Translations under genes and position numbers: made by a program
Assembly: GCA_010672585.1 (NCBI GenBank)
Contig: JAAHGF010000001.1
Location: 434,001 to 498,000 of the forward strand
Length of the DNA: 64,000 nucleotides
Source of the DNA: Okeania sp. SIO1I7
GTDB lineage: Bacteria > Cyanobacteriota > Cyanobacteriia > Cyanobacteriales > Microcoleaceae
Direction: 5' to 3'
The notes under the pieces: generated by a model
The model's input: only the letters and a program-made list of their open reading frames with translations
What the model was told of the DNA's origin: nothing
Databases searched by the model: none
Part shown: positions 1-9,442 of the stretch, piece after piece
How positions within the stretch are numbered: the stretch's first letter is position 1
How the letters are laid out: every line of letters begins with the position of its first letter

Positions 1-48
1 CTGATCACTGAAATAACCTGCCCACTTTAACCAAATTAATTCAGATCG

Positions 49-264
49 CTACTTCCTACCAGATACCCAATTAAATCCATATTGATAAAATTGGTCTGCC
101 TCTTTATGACCTGAAAAATATTTCTCTTCTTTAACAATCATAATTTGAGAGTTAATATTTTTCAGCAATGCTGCAACACAAAAACTACAATTACTATTTG
201 GATTATTCAATTCTAGATAGACTTCTTCATCATTACTAATTTGTAAGCATTCAGCTATTAGCAT
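49..264 (-). CDS. Small hypothetical protein (71 aa), possibly a fragment
   Basis: I do not recognise this reading frame. It has a CSFC cysteine pair near the middle and a soluble, mixed-charge C-terminal half. Its first residues (MLIAEC) are encoded by a dispersed repeat of the 'agcattcagctattagc' type found at many other intergenic sites in the window. The apparent start may therefore be artificial, and the frame may be the 3' remnant of a longer gene interrupted by that repeat. No ribosome binding site was evident. It lies upstream of a TerA-like gene on the same strand, but nothing links their functions. Confidence 0.3.
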   Translation of the reverse strand: MLIAECLQISNDEEVYLELNNPNSNCSFCVAALLKNINSQIMIVKEEKYFSGHKEADQFYQYGFNWVSGRK

Positions 265-415
265 TTCCTACAGAATGCTACGCAAACAGATGCATGAAAA
301 CATTCAAGCAATTACTAAGGTTAGCGGATAATCTTTTTCTTTCGGTCTGAATGCGGAGCAAACATATTTCACTCCTTGGAGACTAATTCCTCCTTCGGTA
401 CGATAATGAAATAAC

Positions 416-877
416 TCATAGCTGATAGCTGATAGCTGACCGCTGAATGCTTACACTAATTTTAAAGAACATCCTTCCGCGCACTGACTTAAAATCTTCA
501 GCACCTTCATATATGAAACAAAAAAATAATATTCTTTGAATTAAATCAGGTCTGAAAATATACATATTTTCACCATCATTTGCTTGACCTGTTCGGTCAT
601 CTTTATCCAAATAAATGTAAGGTGAAGTTTTTCTTGAGCCAAAGTTTTCCCCTAATGGTTGAATAACTCCCTTTTCACCATTCATCATTTCGTACATACA
701 TCCTAAATCTAAATCTGGCGCACTATTACTGCCAAAGATTTTTCTTATCCAACCACTTTGATTATTTGTAATAGCTTCCCAATTCAAATTAACATGAACT
801 ATAACAGGGTCAGCACTCTCATTTTTGCCCAAGTCTATATTATGAAAATCCCCAGTTTTTTCTAGTTTAATAACCAC
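416..877 (-). CDS. TerA-like tellurium/stress-response domain protein, C-terminus replaced by repeat
   Basis: This 153-residue protein resembles the C-terminal domain of TerA-type proteins of the TerD superfamily. The family signature is visible: a DLDLGCMYEM strand, then GVIQPLGENFGS, then LDKDDRTG and GENM, then a hydrophobic strand ending in FIYEGA. TerD-family domains are calcium-binding beta-sandwiches linked to tellurite, phage and general stress resistance. Two full TerD genes follow on the same strand, which supports a ter-type island. The last 11 or so residues and the stop codon come from a dispersed repeat (about 415-450, the same sequence as near 28100 and 53100). The usual final strand is missing, so the protein is probably truncated and may be non-functional. 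Confidence 0.6.
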   Translation of the reverse strand: MVIKLEKTGDFHNIDLGKNESADPVIVHVNLNWEAITNNQSGWIRKIFGSNSAPDLDLGCMYEMMNGEKGVIQPLGENFGSRKTSPYIYLDKDDRTGQANDGENMYIFRPDLIQRILFFCFIYEGAEDFKSVRGRMFFKISVSIQRSAISYQL

Positions 878-1081
878 AATTTTTGATTTTTTTAGCTAAC
901 AACAAAATATTTAGGTATTCCTAAAGATGTAAGAATATTAGTTGCTATATCTCCTTAACGACCAGGAGGTAGAAGAGAGAAATCGTTACTTATTTAGCAC
1001 TACCAATATTTAAACTTTAATTTTCCAAGTTTTGGGTTTTAGCTATAGCAAAACCCAAATTGAAAGTACTATCTATAGTTA

Positions 1082-1654
1082 TTAGTAAACATATTTCTCG
1101 ACAAAAGTTTGTAAACCTGCGTTATATCCTGTTCCCACAGCTTGAAATCTCCACTCATTATTTTTTTTATAGAGACGACCAAATTCTATTGCAGTTTCTC
1201 TCGAAAAGTCTTCTTCTAATTCATACTTAGTTATTTCTTCTTGAGTCTCCAAATTGTAAACTCTAATAAACGAATTTTTAACTTGCCCAAAGTTTTGTCT
1301 TCTTTTTTCTGCATCGTGGATAGTCACAACAAAAAGTAGTTCTTCAATCGTAGAATTAACATTAGTTAAATCTACTTCTATTGTTTCATCATCTCCTTCT
1401 CCTTCTCCAGTTCTATTATCTCCCCAATGCTTGACTGCACTATCTGGTGATTTTAAATTATTGTAGAAAATAAAGTATTCATCTTCAGGGATTTTACCAT
1501 TATCTCCTAACATAAATACAGAAGCATCTAAGTCAAATTCTACACCTGTATCAGTAGGATTAACATCCCATCCTAAACCAACACCTACTTTTGCTAGACC
1601 TGGTGCATCTTTAGAAAGATTAATTCTGTGACCTTTGCTAAGTTTAACAGACAT
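1082..1654 (-). CDS. terD: TerD family protein (stress/tellurium resistance), copy 1
   Basis: This is a full-length TerD-domain protein; 190 residues is the usual family size. The first calcium-binding signature GWD...FDLDAS lies at about residues 28-45, and the acidic GDNRTGEGEGDDE loop lies near residues 76-90. The tail FGRLYKKNNEWRFQAVG is also typical. TerD proteins are cytoplasmic Ca2+-binding beta-sandwich proteins associated with tellurite and other envelope or oxidative stresses; the biochemical role is unsettled. A close paralog lies at 3786-4358 in the same orientation, separated by a tandem-repeat array, and a TerA-like gene lies downstream. No terZ, terB, terC or terE is present, so this is only a partial ter set. 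Confidence 0.9.
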   Translation of the reverse strand: MSVKLSKGHRINLSKDAPGLAKVGVGLGWDVNPTDTGVEFDLDASVFMLGDNGKIPEDEYFIFYNNLKSPDSAVKHWGDNRTGEGEGDDETIEVDLTNVNSTIEELLFVVTIHDAEKRRQNFGQVKNSFIRVYNLETQEEITKYELEEDFSRETAIEFGRLYKKNNEWRFQAVGTGYNAGLQTFVEKYVY

Positions 1655-1703
1655 TTATTACCCTCTTTTTTTACTAAATAGTTTCAAAAATTCTTTAAGG
1701 TGA

Positions 1704-1794
1704 TATAGCGCTACGCACAAGTCAGAAGTCAGAAGTAATCTCTGACTAAGTTTGAGCATTTATAAACGTCCTAACTTATTTACGTAGTGCTATA
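1704..1794. mobile_element. Family I miniature element (TIR TATAGCGCTACG)
   Basis: This 91 bp element is bounded by TATAGCGCTACG and its near inverse CGTAGTGCTATA, and contains a GTCAGAAGTCAGAAGT stretch. Related copies lie at 32817, 46532 and 58149. It has no coding capacity, so it is a MITE-like element. Confidence 0.7.
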
Positions 1795-2224
1795 TTTGAT
1801 ATTTTTCAGGTCGGAATAATTTATGGATATACAGTTGAGAAAACAAGATGAAAATTAGGAAGGCAACATAAATCAATTTATACCCTTAAGCAAGACACCT
1901 TTTTTTATTGCATTTTGTGTCTTGTAGTTTTCAGGATTATCAAATAGTAAAATAGTAAAAAGATATTCTGACTTTGATTAGTAAATTAATTTAGTTTCTC
2001 TAAACTCTGTGACAAAATATCAAGATATATTATTTATTTCTTTTGCCTCCTGACTCCTGTTATATATCTTAAACTTTGATGATTTTTTGAGTAAATTTAG
2101 AGAAGTTTTTATTGATTTGCCTCTTAATTTGTTGAGCAGATTTTACTGCCTAGAATTACAACGATATCCTTAACCAATTTCTATTGGAGTGGAATATTTT
2201 TGACCCATTTATCACTGCTCCAAG

Positions 2225-3665
2225 AATTAACTATAGATTAGATATTTGGGATTACATCAAAATTACTCTCTCATCCAAAATGCTAATTCCAAATTTACCG
2301 TTACCGAATAGTTAAGGTTTAAAGCATCTCTTTCTTCTATAAGAACGGAAGATTTTTTGACCGAAAAATTTGGGTAGTTACCCCTCCTCTTTTAAGAGGA
2401 TAAAAAAAATAAAATTCCGTATTTTCTTGCCTCCTTATTCCAGAGGTACTGATAACTGACTAACTGATAACTGATAACTGAAATGACTCATTCATAACTT
2501 CTACAAGAATCAACTGCAAATTGGATATTTGGGATGACAGAAAAATCTCTTTCTCATCCAAAATGCTAATTCCAAATTTACCGTTACCGAATAGTTAAGG
2601 TTTAAAGCATCTCCTTCTTCTATAAGAACGGAAGATTTTTTGACCGAAAAATTTGGGTAGTTACCCCTCCTCTTTTAAGAGGATAAAAAAAATAAAATTC
2701 CGTATTTTCTTGCCTCCTTATTCCAGAGGTACTGATAACTGACTAACTGAAATGGCTCATTCATAACTGCTCCAAGAATCAACTGCAAATTGGATATTTG
2801 GGATTACAGAAAAATCTCTTTCTCATCCAAAATGCTAATTCCAAATTTACCGAATAGTTAAGGTTTAAAGCATCTCCTTCTTCTATAATAGCGGAAGATT
2901 TTTTGACCGAAAAATTTGGGTAGTTACCCCTCTTCATTTTCAGAGGATAAAAAAAATAAAATTCCGTATTTTCTTGCCTCCTTATTCCAGAGGTACTGAT
3001 AACTGACTAACTGAAATGACTCATTCATAACTGCTCCAAGAATCAACTGCAAATTGGATATTTTGGATTACAGAAAAATCACTTTCTCATCCAAAATGCT
3101 AATTCCAAATTTACCGAATAGTTAAGGTTTAAAGCATCTCCTTTTTCTATAATAGCGGAAGATTTTTTGACCGAAAAATTTGGGTAGTTACCCCTCTTCA
3201 TTTTCAGAGGATAAAAAAAATAAAATTCCGTATTTTCTTGCCTCCTTATTCCAGAGGTACTGATAACTGATAACTGAAATGACTCATTCATAACTTCTCC
3301 AAGAATCAACTGCAAATTGGATATTTGGGATGACAGAAAAATCTCTTTCTCATCCAAAATGCTAATTCCAAATTTACCGTTACCGAATAGTTAAGGTTTA
3401 AAGCATCTCCTTCTTCTATAAGAACGGAAGATTTTTTGACCGAAAAATTTGGGTAGTTACCCCTCCTCTTTTAAGAGGATAAAAAAAATAAAATTCCGTA
3501 TTTTCTTGCCTCCTTATTCCAGAGGTACTGATAACTGACTAACTGATAACTGATAACTGAAATGACTCATTCATAACTTCTCCAAGAATCAACTGCAAAT
3601 TGGATATTTGGGATGACAGAAAAATCTCTTTCTCATCCAAAATGCTAATTCAACATTTACTGTTA
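2225..3665. repeat. Tandem array of six 263-283 bp units between the two terD genes
   Basis: The marker TCATCCAAAA recurs at 2271, 2554, 2823, 3087, 3350 and 3633, so successive spacings are 283, 269, 264, 263 and 283 bp. The units are nearly identical. Each contains 'ttaaggtttaaagcatctcc', 'gaccgaaaaatttgggtagt', 'ttccagaggtactgataact' and a variable number of TAACTGA repeats, which largely explains the length differences. Parts of the unit are related to the family E interspersed repeat. Reading frames here are accidental and do not continue between units. Confidence 0.9.
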
Positions 3666-3780
3666 CCAAATAATTAAGGTTTAAACCCTCTCCTTATAAA
3701 GTAAAAAAAAGAAAAAATCTTTTTAGTCAATCCTCTTCGTTTTAAGGAGAGGTAATTGTTAATTGTTAAACAGTTTATTA
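3660..3780. repeat. Family E interspersed repeat, short form
   Basis: This segment has 'aaggtttaaaccctctccttataaagt', 'tttttagtcaatcctcttcg', 'aaggagaggtaattgttaatt'. The same modules recur at 39290, 56090 and 58872. Confidence 0.6.
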
Positions 3781-3785
3781 CTTAA

Positions 3786-4358
3786 TCAATTATCATATTT
3801 CTGTACAAAGCTTTCTAAACCAGAGTTATAACCTTCTCCAACAGCTTGAAATTTCCATTCACCGCTTTTTTTATACAATTTACCGAACTCTATAGCTGTT
3901 TCCCTAGAAAAATCTTCTTCCAACTCATATTTAGTTATTTCTTGTTGAGTTTCTCCATCATAAATTCTGATATAAGAATTTCTTACTTGTCCGAAATTTT
4001 GTCTTCTTTTATCTGCTTCATATATAGTGACAACAAAAATAATTTCTTCAATGGCAGAATCAACCTTTGATAAATCTACAGTGACAGTTTCATCATCTCC
4101 TTCTCCTTTTCCTGTACGACTATCTCCCATAGACTCTACTGAACCATCAGCAGATTTAAGGTTATTATAAAAAACAAAATATTTCTCTTGAGGAATTTTG
4201 CCACTTGCTCCTAACATAAACACAGAAACATCAAGGTCAAAATCTGAACCTGTATCTGAGACATTTACATCCCATCCTAAACCTAAAGCAGCTTTTTTCA
4301 TTCCAGGCGCTTCTTTAGACAGACTTACTCTTTCACCTTTGGTGAGATTAATACTCAT
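3786..4358 (-). CDS. terD: TerD family protein, copy 2
   Basis: This is a second full-length TerD protein of 190 residues, clearly paralogous to the gene at 1082-1654 along its whole length. It keeps GWD plus FDLDVS near residues 28-45 and the acidic GDSRTGKGEGDDE loop. One substitution is visible in the first metal motif (FDLDVS instead of FDLDAS). The ATG at 4358 gives an N-terminus MSINLTKGERVSLSKEAPG that aligns with the first copy. The two genes are probably a local duplication, now separated by an array of tandem repeats. As with the first copy, a role in metal or oxidative stress is inferred from family membership only. Confidence 0.9.
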   Translation of the reverse strand: MSINLTKGERVSLSKEAPGMKKAALGLGWDVNVSDTGSDFDLDVSVFMLGASGKIPQEKYFVFYNNLKSADGSVESMGDSRTGKGEGDDETVTVDLSKVDSAIEEIIFVVTIYEADKRRQNFGQVRNSYIRIYDGETQQEITKYELEEDFSRETAIEFGKLYKKSGEWKFQAVGEGYNSGLESFVQKYDN

Positions 4359-4442
4359 AAATATTTCCTTGATTTATTTACTATTTTTAACTACAAGTAG
4401 CACAACTATAGATTACGGAAAACGATTACAATCAAATTTTAA

Positions 4443-4795
4443 TTAGGGCTTGCTGATTAAATATCAAAGCATTGACTGATATTAGTTTGCTGCCTTTTTT
4501 TGCCTTTAAAAAGTGCCAGCTTTTCGGCTCAACAAAAAGCTAGTTTTTTGGGACTATTATGGCAGAAAAATCAAGGAACAATTTTTCCGACTACCTCCTC
4601 TATAATTCCCATTTCTCCCCTCCTGGGAGGGGTCAGGGGTGGGTTGTCTTCCCCTCCTGGGAGGGGTCAGGGGTGGGTTGTCTTCCCCTCCTGGGAGGGG
4701 TCAGGGGTGGGTTGTCTTCCCCTCCTGGGAGGGGCTAGGGGTGGGTTGTCTCCTGTCTCCTACCCCTACTAAAAGACTTTTTCAGCAAACCCTAA
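4443..4795. mobile_element. Family A miniature element with internal G/C-rich tandem repeat
   Basis: The element is bounded by TTAGGGCTTGCTGA and TCAGCAAACCCTAA, with TAATTA on both sides. The interior carries about four copies of a 38 bp unit around CCCCTCCTGGGAGGGG followed by TCAGGGGTGGGTTG (4615-4745). Other copies are at 6477, 9196, 20382, 37130, 40446 and 56200. There is no transposase gene. Confidence 0.8.
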
Positions 4796-4799
4796 TTAA

Positions 4800-5567
4800 G
4801 ATGTCTAATTATGACAAAAGTCTGATTAAAACCAACCTTTACTATTTGGTAATGACATGAAAACCTAAATAGTATCTGCCAAAAAATTTCTCTGATTAGG
4901 AGCGGGAAACGAGAAAAGTTTGAGCATTAGTTCAACTCTATTAATGGACTGTGTGATGTTCAAAAATTTTTGAATATCAAAAAATTTCCTTGGTTTTGCT
5001 ATTATGAAATACCTCAAGTTTCACTTAGTCGAATTTTTAAGAGTTCTCGCTCATATTGAAACTAAAATATCTCATTTTTTTTCATAAAATACTAAATAAA
5101 TTATACCATTCTCAAGAAGTATTTCTACATTGATTTTTTTCTAGTAAAAGCCTGCTCTACTTAGCAGGCTAAAAAAAAAGACGCTGCATATTTAATCAAA
5201 AAAACCCTAAAGCCATTGAATATAAACTTTTGAGCTAATTTACAACTTGATAAATAGCGTCCAAAATTTACCATGTTCTACTTATAAGCCGAAAAATTGG
5301 TTTGACCATCAAGGAAAATTGGGATTGCGCATTGAACCAATAATAATTTATTTTCAACTATGATATAGATAGCAATCTTATTTTAACAGCCTTCAGCTGA
5401 AACTCAGGAGAAGGCTGTTAAAAAGTAGCATAACTAACTCCTAATAGCTGAATGCTTACGATTAACTAACCTTTCTTGTACCCCAAATAATAATGATTGA
5501 TTTTCCTTCTTTTCGCTGATAAATATTTTGCTGAACACTCTGCAAAATTCCCCTTAATTCCTACCTC
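4800..5567. other. Intergenic region with two strong hairpins
   Basis: No gene was recognised. A perfect 14 bp stem (5381-5394 with 5410-5423, TTTTAACAGCCTTC) lies 150 bp downstream of def. The other hairpin is listed as a terminator candidate at 5149-5170. The rest is AT-rich without visible coding signal. Confidence 0.5.
5149..5170 (-). terminator. Possible rho-independent terminator (minus strand)
   Basis: AGCCTGC (5149-5155) and GCAGGCT (5164-5170) form a perfect 7 bp stem with an 8 nt loop. On the minus strand it is followed by TTTTACT. It lies about 400 bp beyond the end of def, so assignment to that transcript is tentative. Confidence 0.4.
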
Positions 5568-6101
5568 CTAATTCCTTGATTGAATAATTTGTTTCTGATA
5601 TTCATCTTCTGTCATTAAATCTGTGCTACTTTCCACACGATCTAAAAATACTAGACCTTCTAGATGATCATATTCATGCTGAAAAATTCTAGCAACAAAA
5701 TCTGTTAATTCTTGTCTTTCTAGTTTTCCTTCTCGGTTAGTATATTCTACGTTTATTACTCTATATCTTGGTACTAAACCCCTAATTCCTGGCACACTTA
5801 AACAACCTTCCCACCCCTTAATTCTATCTTCTGAATAAGATATTAATTTAGGGTTAATCATAGCTGTCGGCTCCATTTTTGGTGCATTTGGATATCTGAG
5901 ATTGGGTCTAGATGCAACAATGAATAAGCGATCGCTAATTGAAACTTGTGGAGCAGCTATTCCTACACCATTGGTTTCAATTATTGTGACAATTAAATTA
6001 TCGATTAGCTCCTGTAAATTTTTATCCCAAATATTATTAATAGGTTGCGCCTGATATCGTAATATTTTATTGCCTAACTGAGCTACTTGTAATACTGCCA
6101 T
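5568..6101 (-). CDS. def: Peptide deformylase
   Basis: This enzyme removes the formyl group from the N-terminal methionine of nascent proteins in the cytoplasm. All three catalytic motifs are present: GVGIAAPQ at residues 45-52, EGCLS at 98-102 (its cysteine is a metal ligand), and HEYDH at 142-146 (two histidine ligands and the catalytic glutamate). The 177-residue length is normal for a type 1 deformylase. The ATG at 6101 gives the usual short N-terminus, MAVLQVAQLG. The usual partner gene, methionyl-tRNA formyltransferase, is not adjacent. Both flanks are repeat-rich intergenic DNA, so it is probably transcribed alone. Confidence 0.96.
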   Translation of the reverse strand: MAVLQVAQLGNKILRYQAQPINNIWDKNLQELIDNLIVTIIETNGVGIAAPQVSISDRLFIVASRPNLRYPNAPKMEPTAMINPKLISYSEDRIKGWEGCLSVPGIRGLVPRYRVINVEYTNREGKLERQELTDFVARIFQHEYDHLEGLVFLDRVESSTDLMTEDEYQKQIIQSRN

Positions 6102-6476
6102 AATTTTTTTCTATGCAAAATTTACTTCTAGCTGCTTGCTAGTGAATCAATTATATGAACTTATTGGGTCAGATGATAAAACAGTACGTTTTTTGGCATT
6201 TGACAATAAATTTTGGTTGTAAGGGAGTAGGGAGTAGAGAAATGTCCGCACCCTATTTGCATAGTGCTATAAAACAGCAAATTTTTATCCTCACCTTAAT
6301 TCCAAGTTATATCAAATCTCAAAAATTGTGCTTTGGCTATAAGTAAAAGTAGCCGTTTAGTTTACCTGTACAGTAGGATTGAAAAAATACAGAATAACTT
6401 AATTCCAAAGTAGGAATACATATTCCATCACTTCGGAGTGAAGCATGAAAGATTTTTGTTTGAGAGTCGAATTACA
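6102..6476. other. Intergenic region with half of a family I element
   Basis: Only the right end of a family I element is recognisable (ATTTGCATAGTGCTATA, ending about 6271), preceded by 'aataaattttggttgtaagg', which also occurs inside the copy at 32817. No convincing gene is present. Confidence 0.45.
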
Positions 6477-6755
6477 AGTCTTTTAGTAGGGGTAGGAGAC
6501 AGGAGACAACCCACCCGCGGGTCCCGACCGTGGAGGGGAAGACAACCCACCCCTGACCCCTCCCAGGAGGGGAGAAAAGGGAATGAGCGAGGAGGTAGGA
6601 GCGGGCGTTTTGTTCCTTAATTTTTCTGCCCAAATCTTGACCAAAATCCGCTCCTAAATTGAACCATTACCACTTAAAACCTCGCATTTTTTGATACTTA
6701 AAAAGGCACTTACCTTTATCTATAAAAACTTTTAGATTTAATCAGCAAGCCCTAA
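6477..6755. mobile_element. Family A miniature element, left end lost
   Basis: The interior (AGTCTTTTAGTAGGGGTAGG, then the CCCTCCCAGGAGGGG module) and the right end TTAATCAGCAAGCCCTAATTA match other family A copies. The left terminal repeat is missing. Confidence 0.65.
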
Positions 6756-6985
6756 TTAGTATAACTCCAATTTTATAGAAAAAAATAGGGAATCAAGAAT
6801 TTTAATTAACTCCTCTACTCCCTACTTTTTATTCTTAGAGCCTCTGATTAGGAAAATTAAAAAAGCAATAACTAGGATTGAAATTACCCCAATCTATTCA
6901 AGGAATTTCAAGAGTTAATTCTTTGAGAATACTTCAAACCAAAATATTTATTCCTTCTTTCTTCAAATAAAGTAAAGTTAAATAA

Positions 6986-8221
6986 TTATCCTCTTAATCG
7001 AGATGGTAAGTTACCAGTACGCAACTGAAAACTTAAGTTCTGACCATTACGATTAACTTCCAATTCCAACAAACTACCCACTGTTTTATTCTGAACAATT
7101 TGTTGCACATTTTCAGATTCAGTAATAGTTTTATTATCAATTCTTTGAATTATATCTCCTGGTTGTAAACCACTTTTATCAGCTGGAGATCCAGGCACAA
7201 CTTGCATAATTAATACCCCTCGATCACTGAATAACCGAACATTTGTATTTAAGCTTCGATCAAGTTCTTGTTTAAGTTCAGGTGTAAGAGTTTGCATCGC
7301 AATACCCAAATAAGCGTGTTCTGCTTTACCCCCCTTAATTAATTGTTGAGCAATTTGTTGAGCATTATTGATAGGAATTGCAAATCCTAAGCCTTGAGCA
7401 CCATCAATAATAGCCGTATTAATACCAACCACATCACCATTTTGATTGAGTAGAGGGCCACCAGAATTACCAGGATTAATCGCAGCATCTGTCTGAATAA
7501 ATCCTACTCGCTTATCTGGAACACCCACATCACTACTAGAACGACCCGTAGCACTAATAATACCAACTGTTACAGAATTATCTAAACCCAGAGGGTTGCC
7601 AATAGCGATCGCCCATTCTCCAGGTTGCAAGTTATTTGAATCTCCCACAGTTACGGTAGGGAGGTTATTAGCATCAATTTTAATCACAGCTACATCAGTA
7701 ACAGAGTCTGTGCCCAAAACTCTACCTTGTAAGCGACGACCATCTTTAAGCACAACTTCTACAGTAGTTGAACCCTCTACAACGTGAGCATTAGTGAGAA
7801 TTTTACCATCAGAACTAATGATAAAACCAGAGCCAGTACCTTGCTCAACTGGTCCAGAACGTGAAGGAGGTTCATAACCATAGAAATCTTCTGGTATTCC
7901 TCGACCAAACATATTAGGTCGTTGACTGAATGTTCGAGAAGCATTAATCCTAACTACTGCCGGACCAACTTTTTGGACTGCATCTACAATAAAGTTGCCA
8001 TTGGAAATAGGTGCTCTAACTGGTAACCAATTAGACTTTTCTGATTTAGAAGTACCATAACTATTAGAAGATGATTGAACTATCTGTGTTGAATTTTCCG
8101 AAGAGCTAGTTGTCTGTGGGAATATGATGCGTTGGCCCAACAATGCTCCTCCAGCTCCTGCCAATATTAATAGATAGGTTAAAGGTTGTTGCCAAAATAC
8201 TTTGTCTGTGGTTCTTTTCAT
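6986..8221 (-). CDS. hhoA: HtrA/Deg-family serine protease (HhoA-like)
   Basis: This is a 411-residue periplasmic or thylakoid-lumen serine protease that degrades misfolded exported proteins. An N-terminal hydrophobic segment (about residues 13-33) should act as a signal or membrane anchor. The trypsin-like catalytic triad can be placed: His146 in TNAHVV, Asp176 in SVTDVAV and Ser253 in NPGNSGGPLL. A single PDZ domain follows at about residues 295-395, including a DIIQRIDNK segment. One PDZ and this length fit the cyanobacterial HtrA/HhoA/HhoB group; which of the three cannot be settled by eye. The gene stands alone between repeat-filled intergenic regions. Confidence 0.93.
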   Translation of the reverse strand: MKRTTDKVFWQQPLTYLLILAGAGGALLGQRIIFPQTTSSSENSTQIVQSSSNSYGTSKSEKSNWLPVRAPISNGNFIVDAVQKVGPAVVRINASRTFSQRPNMFGRGIPEDFYGYEPPSRSGPVEQGTGSGFIISSDGKILTNAHVVEGSTTVEVVLKDGRRLQGRVLGTDSVTDVAVIKIDANNLPTVTVGDSNNLQPGEWAIAIGNPLGLDNSVTVGIISATGRSSSDVGVPDKRVGFIQTDAAINPGNSGGPLLNQNGDVVGINTAIIDGAQGLGFAIPINNAQQIAQQLIKGGKAEHAYLGIAMQTLTPELKQELDRSLNTNVRLFSDRGVLIMQVVPGSPADKSGLQPGDIIQRIDNKTITESENVQQIVQNKTVGSLLELEVNRNGQNLSFQLRTGNLPSRLRG

Positions 8222-8715
8222 TGTTATTTGTTTATGTTTGTAATTGGTTCGTCTGTTAAGAATGAATAACCAGGGTTTAGCTTCCTGATGAATAATTTTT
8301 CTTTAATTTTTACTACAATACCTCTGGGGTTTATTACTTATTTTTTACTGCTGAATGTTTAAATAAGATAGCGATATGTTAAATTTAACACTGATCGAAA
8401 ATGATGTCCGGTTATTTAGAATTAGTGATTTTACACCTATAACAGGGAAAAGGGAGCAGTAGGAAAAACATTTCCCTGTCTAAATACCATTATCAGTTTT
8501 TGTCCGTGCCCTATTTGTCTATCTATATCTATTGGTGTTGCACAGTGACAAATGATTTTAGATTTTTGATAAAAAGGATTAAGGGCGTTGCTGATTTTGA
8601 CTATGATTTTTCTTTAATGGGGATAATGCTCCGCATCCCTATCGATAACGCCTAACTATTAACTGAAAAGGATTTTAGATTTTGCCAAATTTATCTCAAC
8701 GTTAGCCCTTGACCC
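8222..8715. other. Intergenic region with decayed repeats
   Basis: No gene is visible. A degenerate family C end (GATGTCCGGTT near 8403) and a decayed family I end (TCCGTGCCCTATTTG near 8505) are recognisable. Confidence 0.4.
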
Positions 8716-9022
8716 GCGCTCTCCCGCAGGGGAGCACAGAGATGGGAAAACCAATCAATAAGAGCGGTTTTACAGATAATCTGTTAACATACAAATATTG
8801 CTCAGGCCAAAAATCAAGGTTAAGATTGCTGTAACTTTTTAATCAAGTCGCCGAGGGGCACTCGGAGAAGTTAAACGGACACGGAGGAAGTGTTAGACTG
8901 GCAAGCCAGCATTTTCCAGTGAGGTGTCAACCCGTCCTGAATCTTTCAAGTGGCTTAGTCTGTTTGATTGATGGATGGGAATCGGTGCGCTGTCTCGTAG
9001 AGCAGCGTCGGGAGGATGTCAA
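8716..9022 (+). ncRNA. Candidate solitary omega-RNA/HEARO-like structured RNA with IS200/IS605-type right end
   Basis: This 0.3 kb stretch is unusually GC-balanced and rich in hairpins: GCTCTCCC/GGGGAGC at the left end followed by ACAG, CCGAG/CTCGG (8851-8865), ACAC/GTGT (8879-8893), CTGG/CCAG (8898-8909), and CGCTG/CAGCG (8988-9007). It ends in GGAGGATGTCAA, and TCAA is a typical IS200/IS605 right-end cleavage motif. The order (5' stem, GAGCACAG, several short stems, terminal hairpin) resembles the guide-RNA scaffold of IscB elements as I remember it. No iscB or tnpB gene is adjacent. The identification is inference; that the segment is structured is read directly. Confidence 0.45.
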
Positions 9023-9044
9023 ATTTCATAGCTTGATTCAGCTA

Positions 9045-9195
9045 ATAATTAATAATTAACAATTACCTCTTCTTTTCAAGGAGAGGATTGACTAAAAAAA
9101 AATTTTTCTTTTTTCTTGGTCGATTGGATATGGTGAGGAGACATCGCCATCCCTCGACCGCTTTTCTTCTTTAAAAGAGAGGCTTTAAACCTTAA
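9045..9195 (-). repeat. Family E interspersed repeat
   Basis: In reverse orientation this carries the family E order: AGGTTTAAAGCC, a short AAGAAGAAAAGCGGTCG block, a GGCGATGTCTCCTC hairpin, and a TAATTGTTAATTATTAATTA end. It directly abuts a family A element. Confidence 0.65.
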
Positions 9196-9442
9196 TTAGG
9201 ATTTGCTGAAAAAGTCTTTTAGTAGGGGTAAGAGGCCGGATAAAGGATACAGGATACAGGATAAATCGGAATGAGCGAGCAGGTAGGAGTAATAATTGGA
9301 AGAATGATTTTTCTGCCCAACTATGCGCCTAAAGTACTAACTTTTTGAGCATGAATAGCTGGTTCCCAGGCACTTTTTTCCACTCCAAAAAGGCTAAATT
9401 CTTTATATGTCAATGCTTTTATATTTAATCAGCAAGGCCTAA
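9196..9442. mobile_element. Family A miniature element
   Basis: It is bounded by TTAGGATTTGCTGA and TAATCAGCAAGGCCTAA with TAATTA on both sides. The internal 'gtcttttagtaggggtaaga' matches the other copies. It has no coding capacity. Confidence 0.75.

Noticed and set aside
3079..3357. 92-residue open frame inside the terD-region repeats
   Set aside because: It is built from repeat units and does not continue in the other units; no ribosome binding site or protein-like composition.
4500..4860. Open frames rich in PLLGG/GRGQGW repeats
   Set aside because: They are translations of the G/C-rich tandem repeat inside a miniature element and have no coding support.
5381..5423. Perfect 14 bp hairpin as a rho-independent terminator
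   Set aside because: The T-run lies before the stem and the A-run after it, the wrong order for a terminator on either strand.
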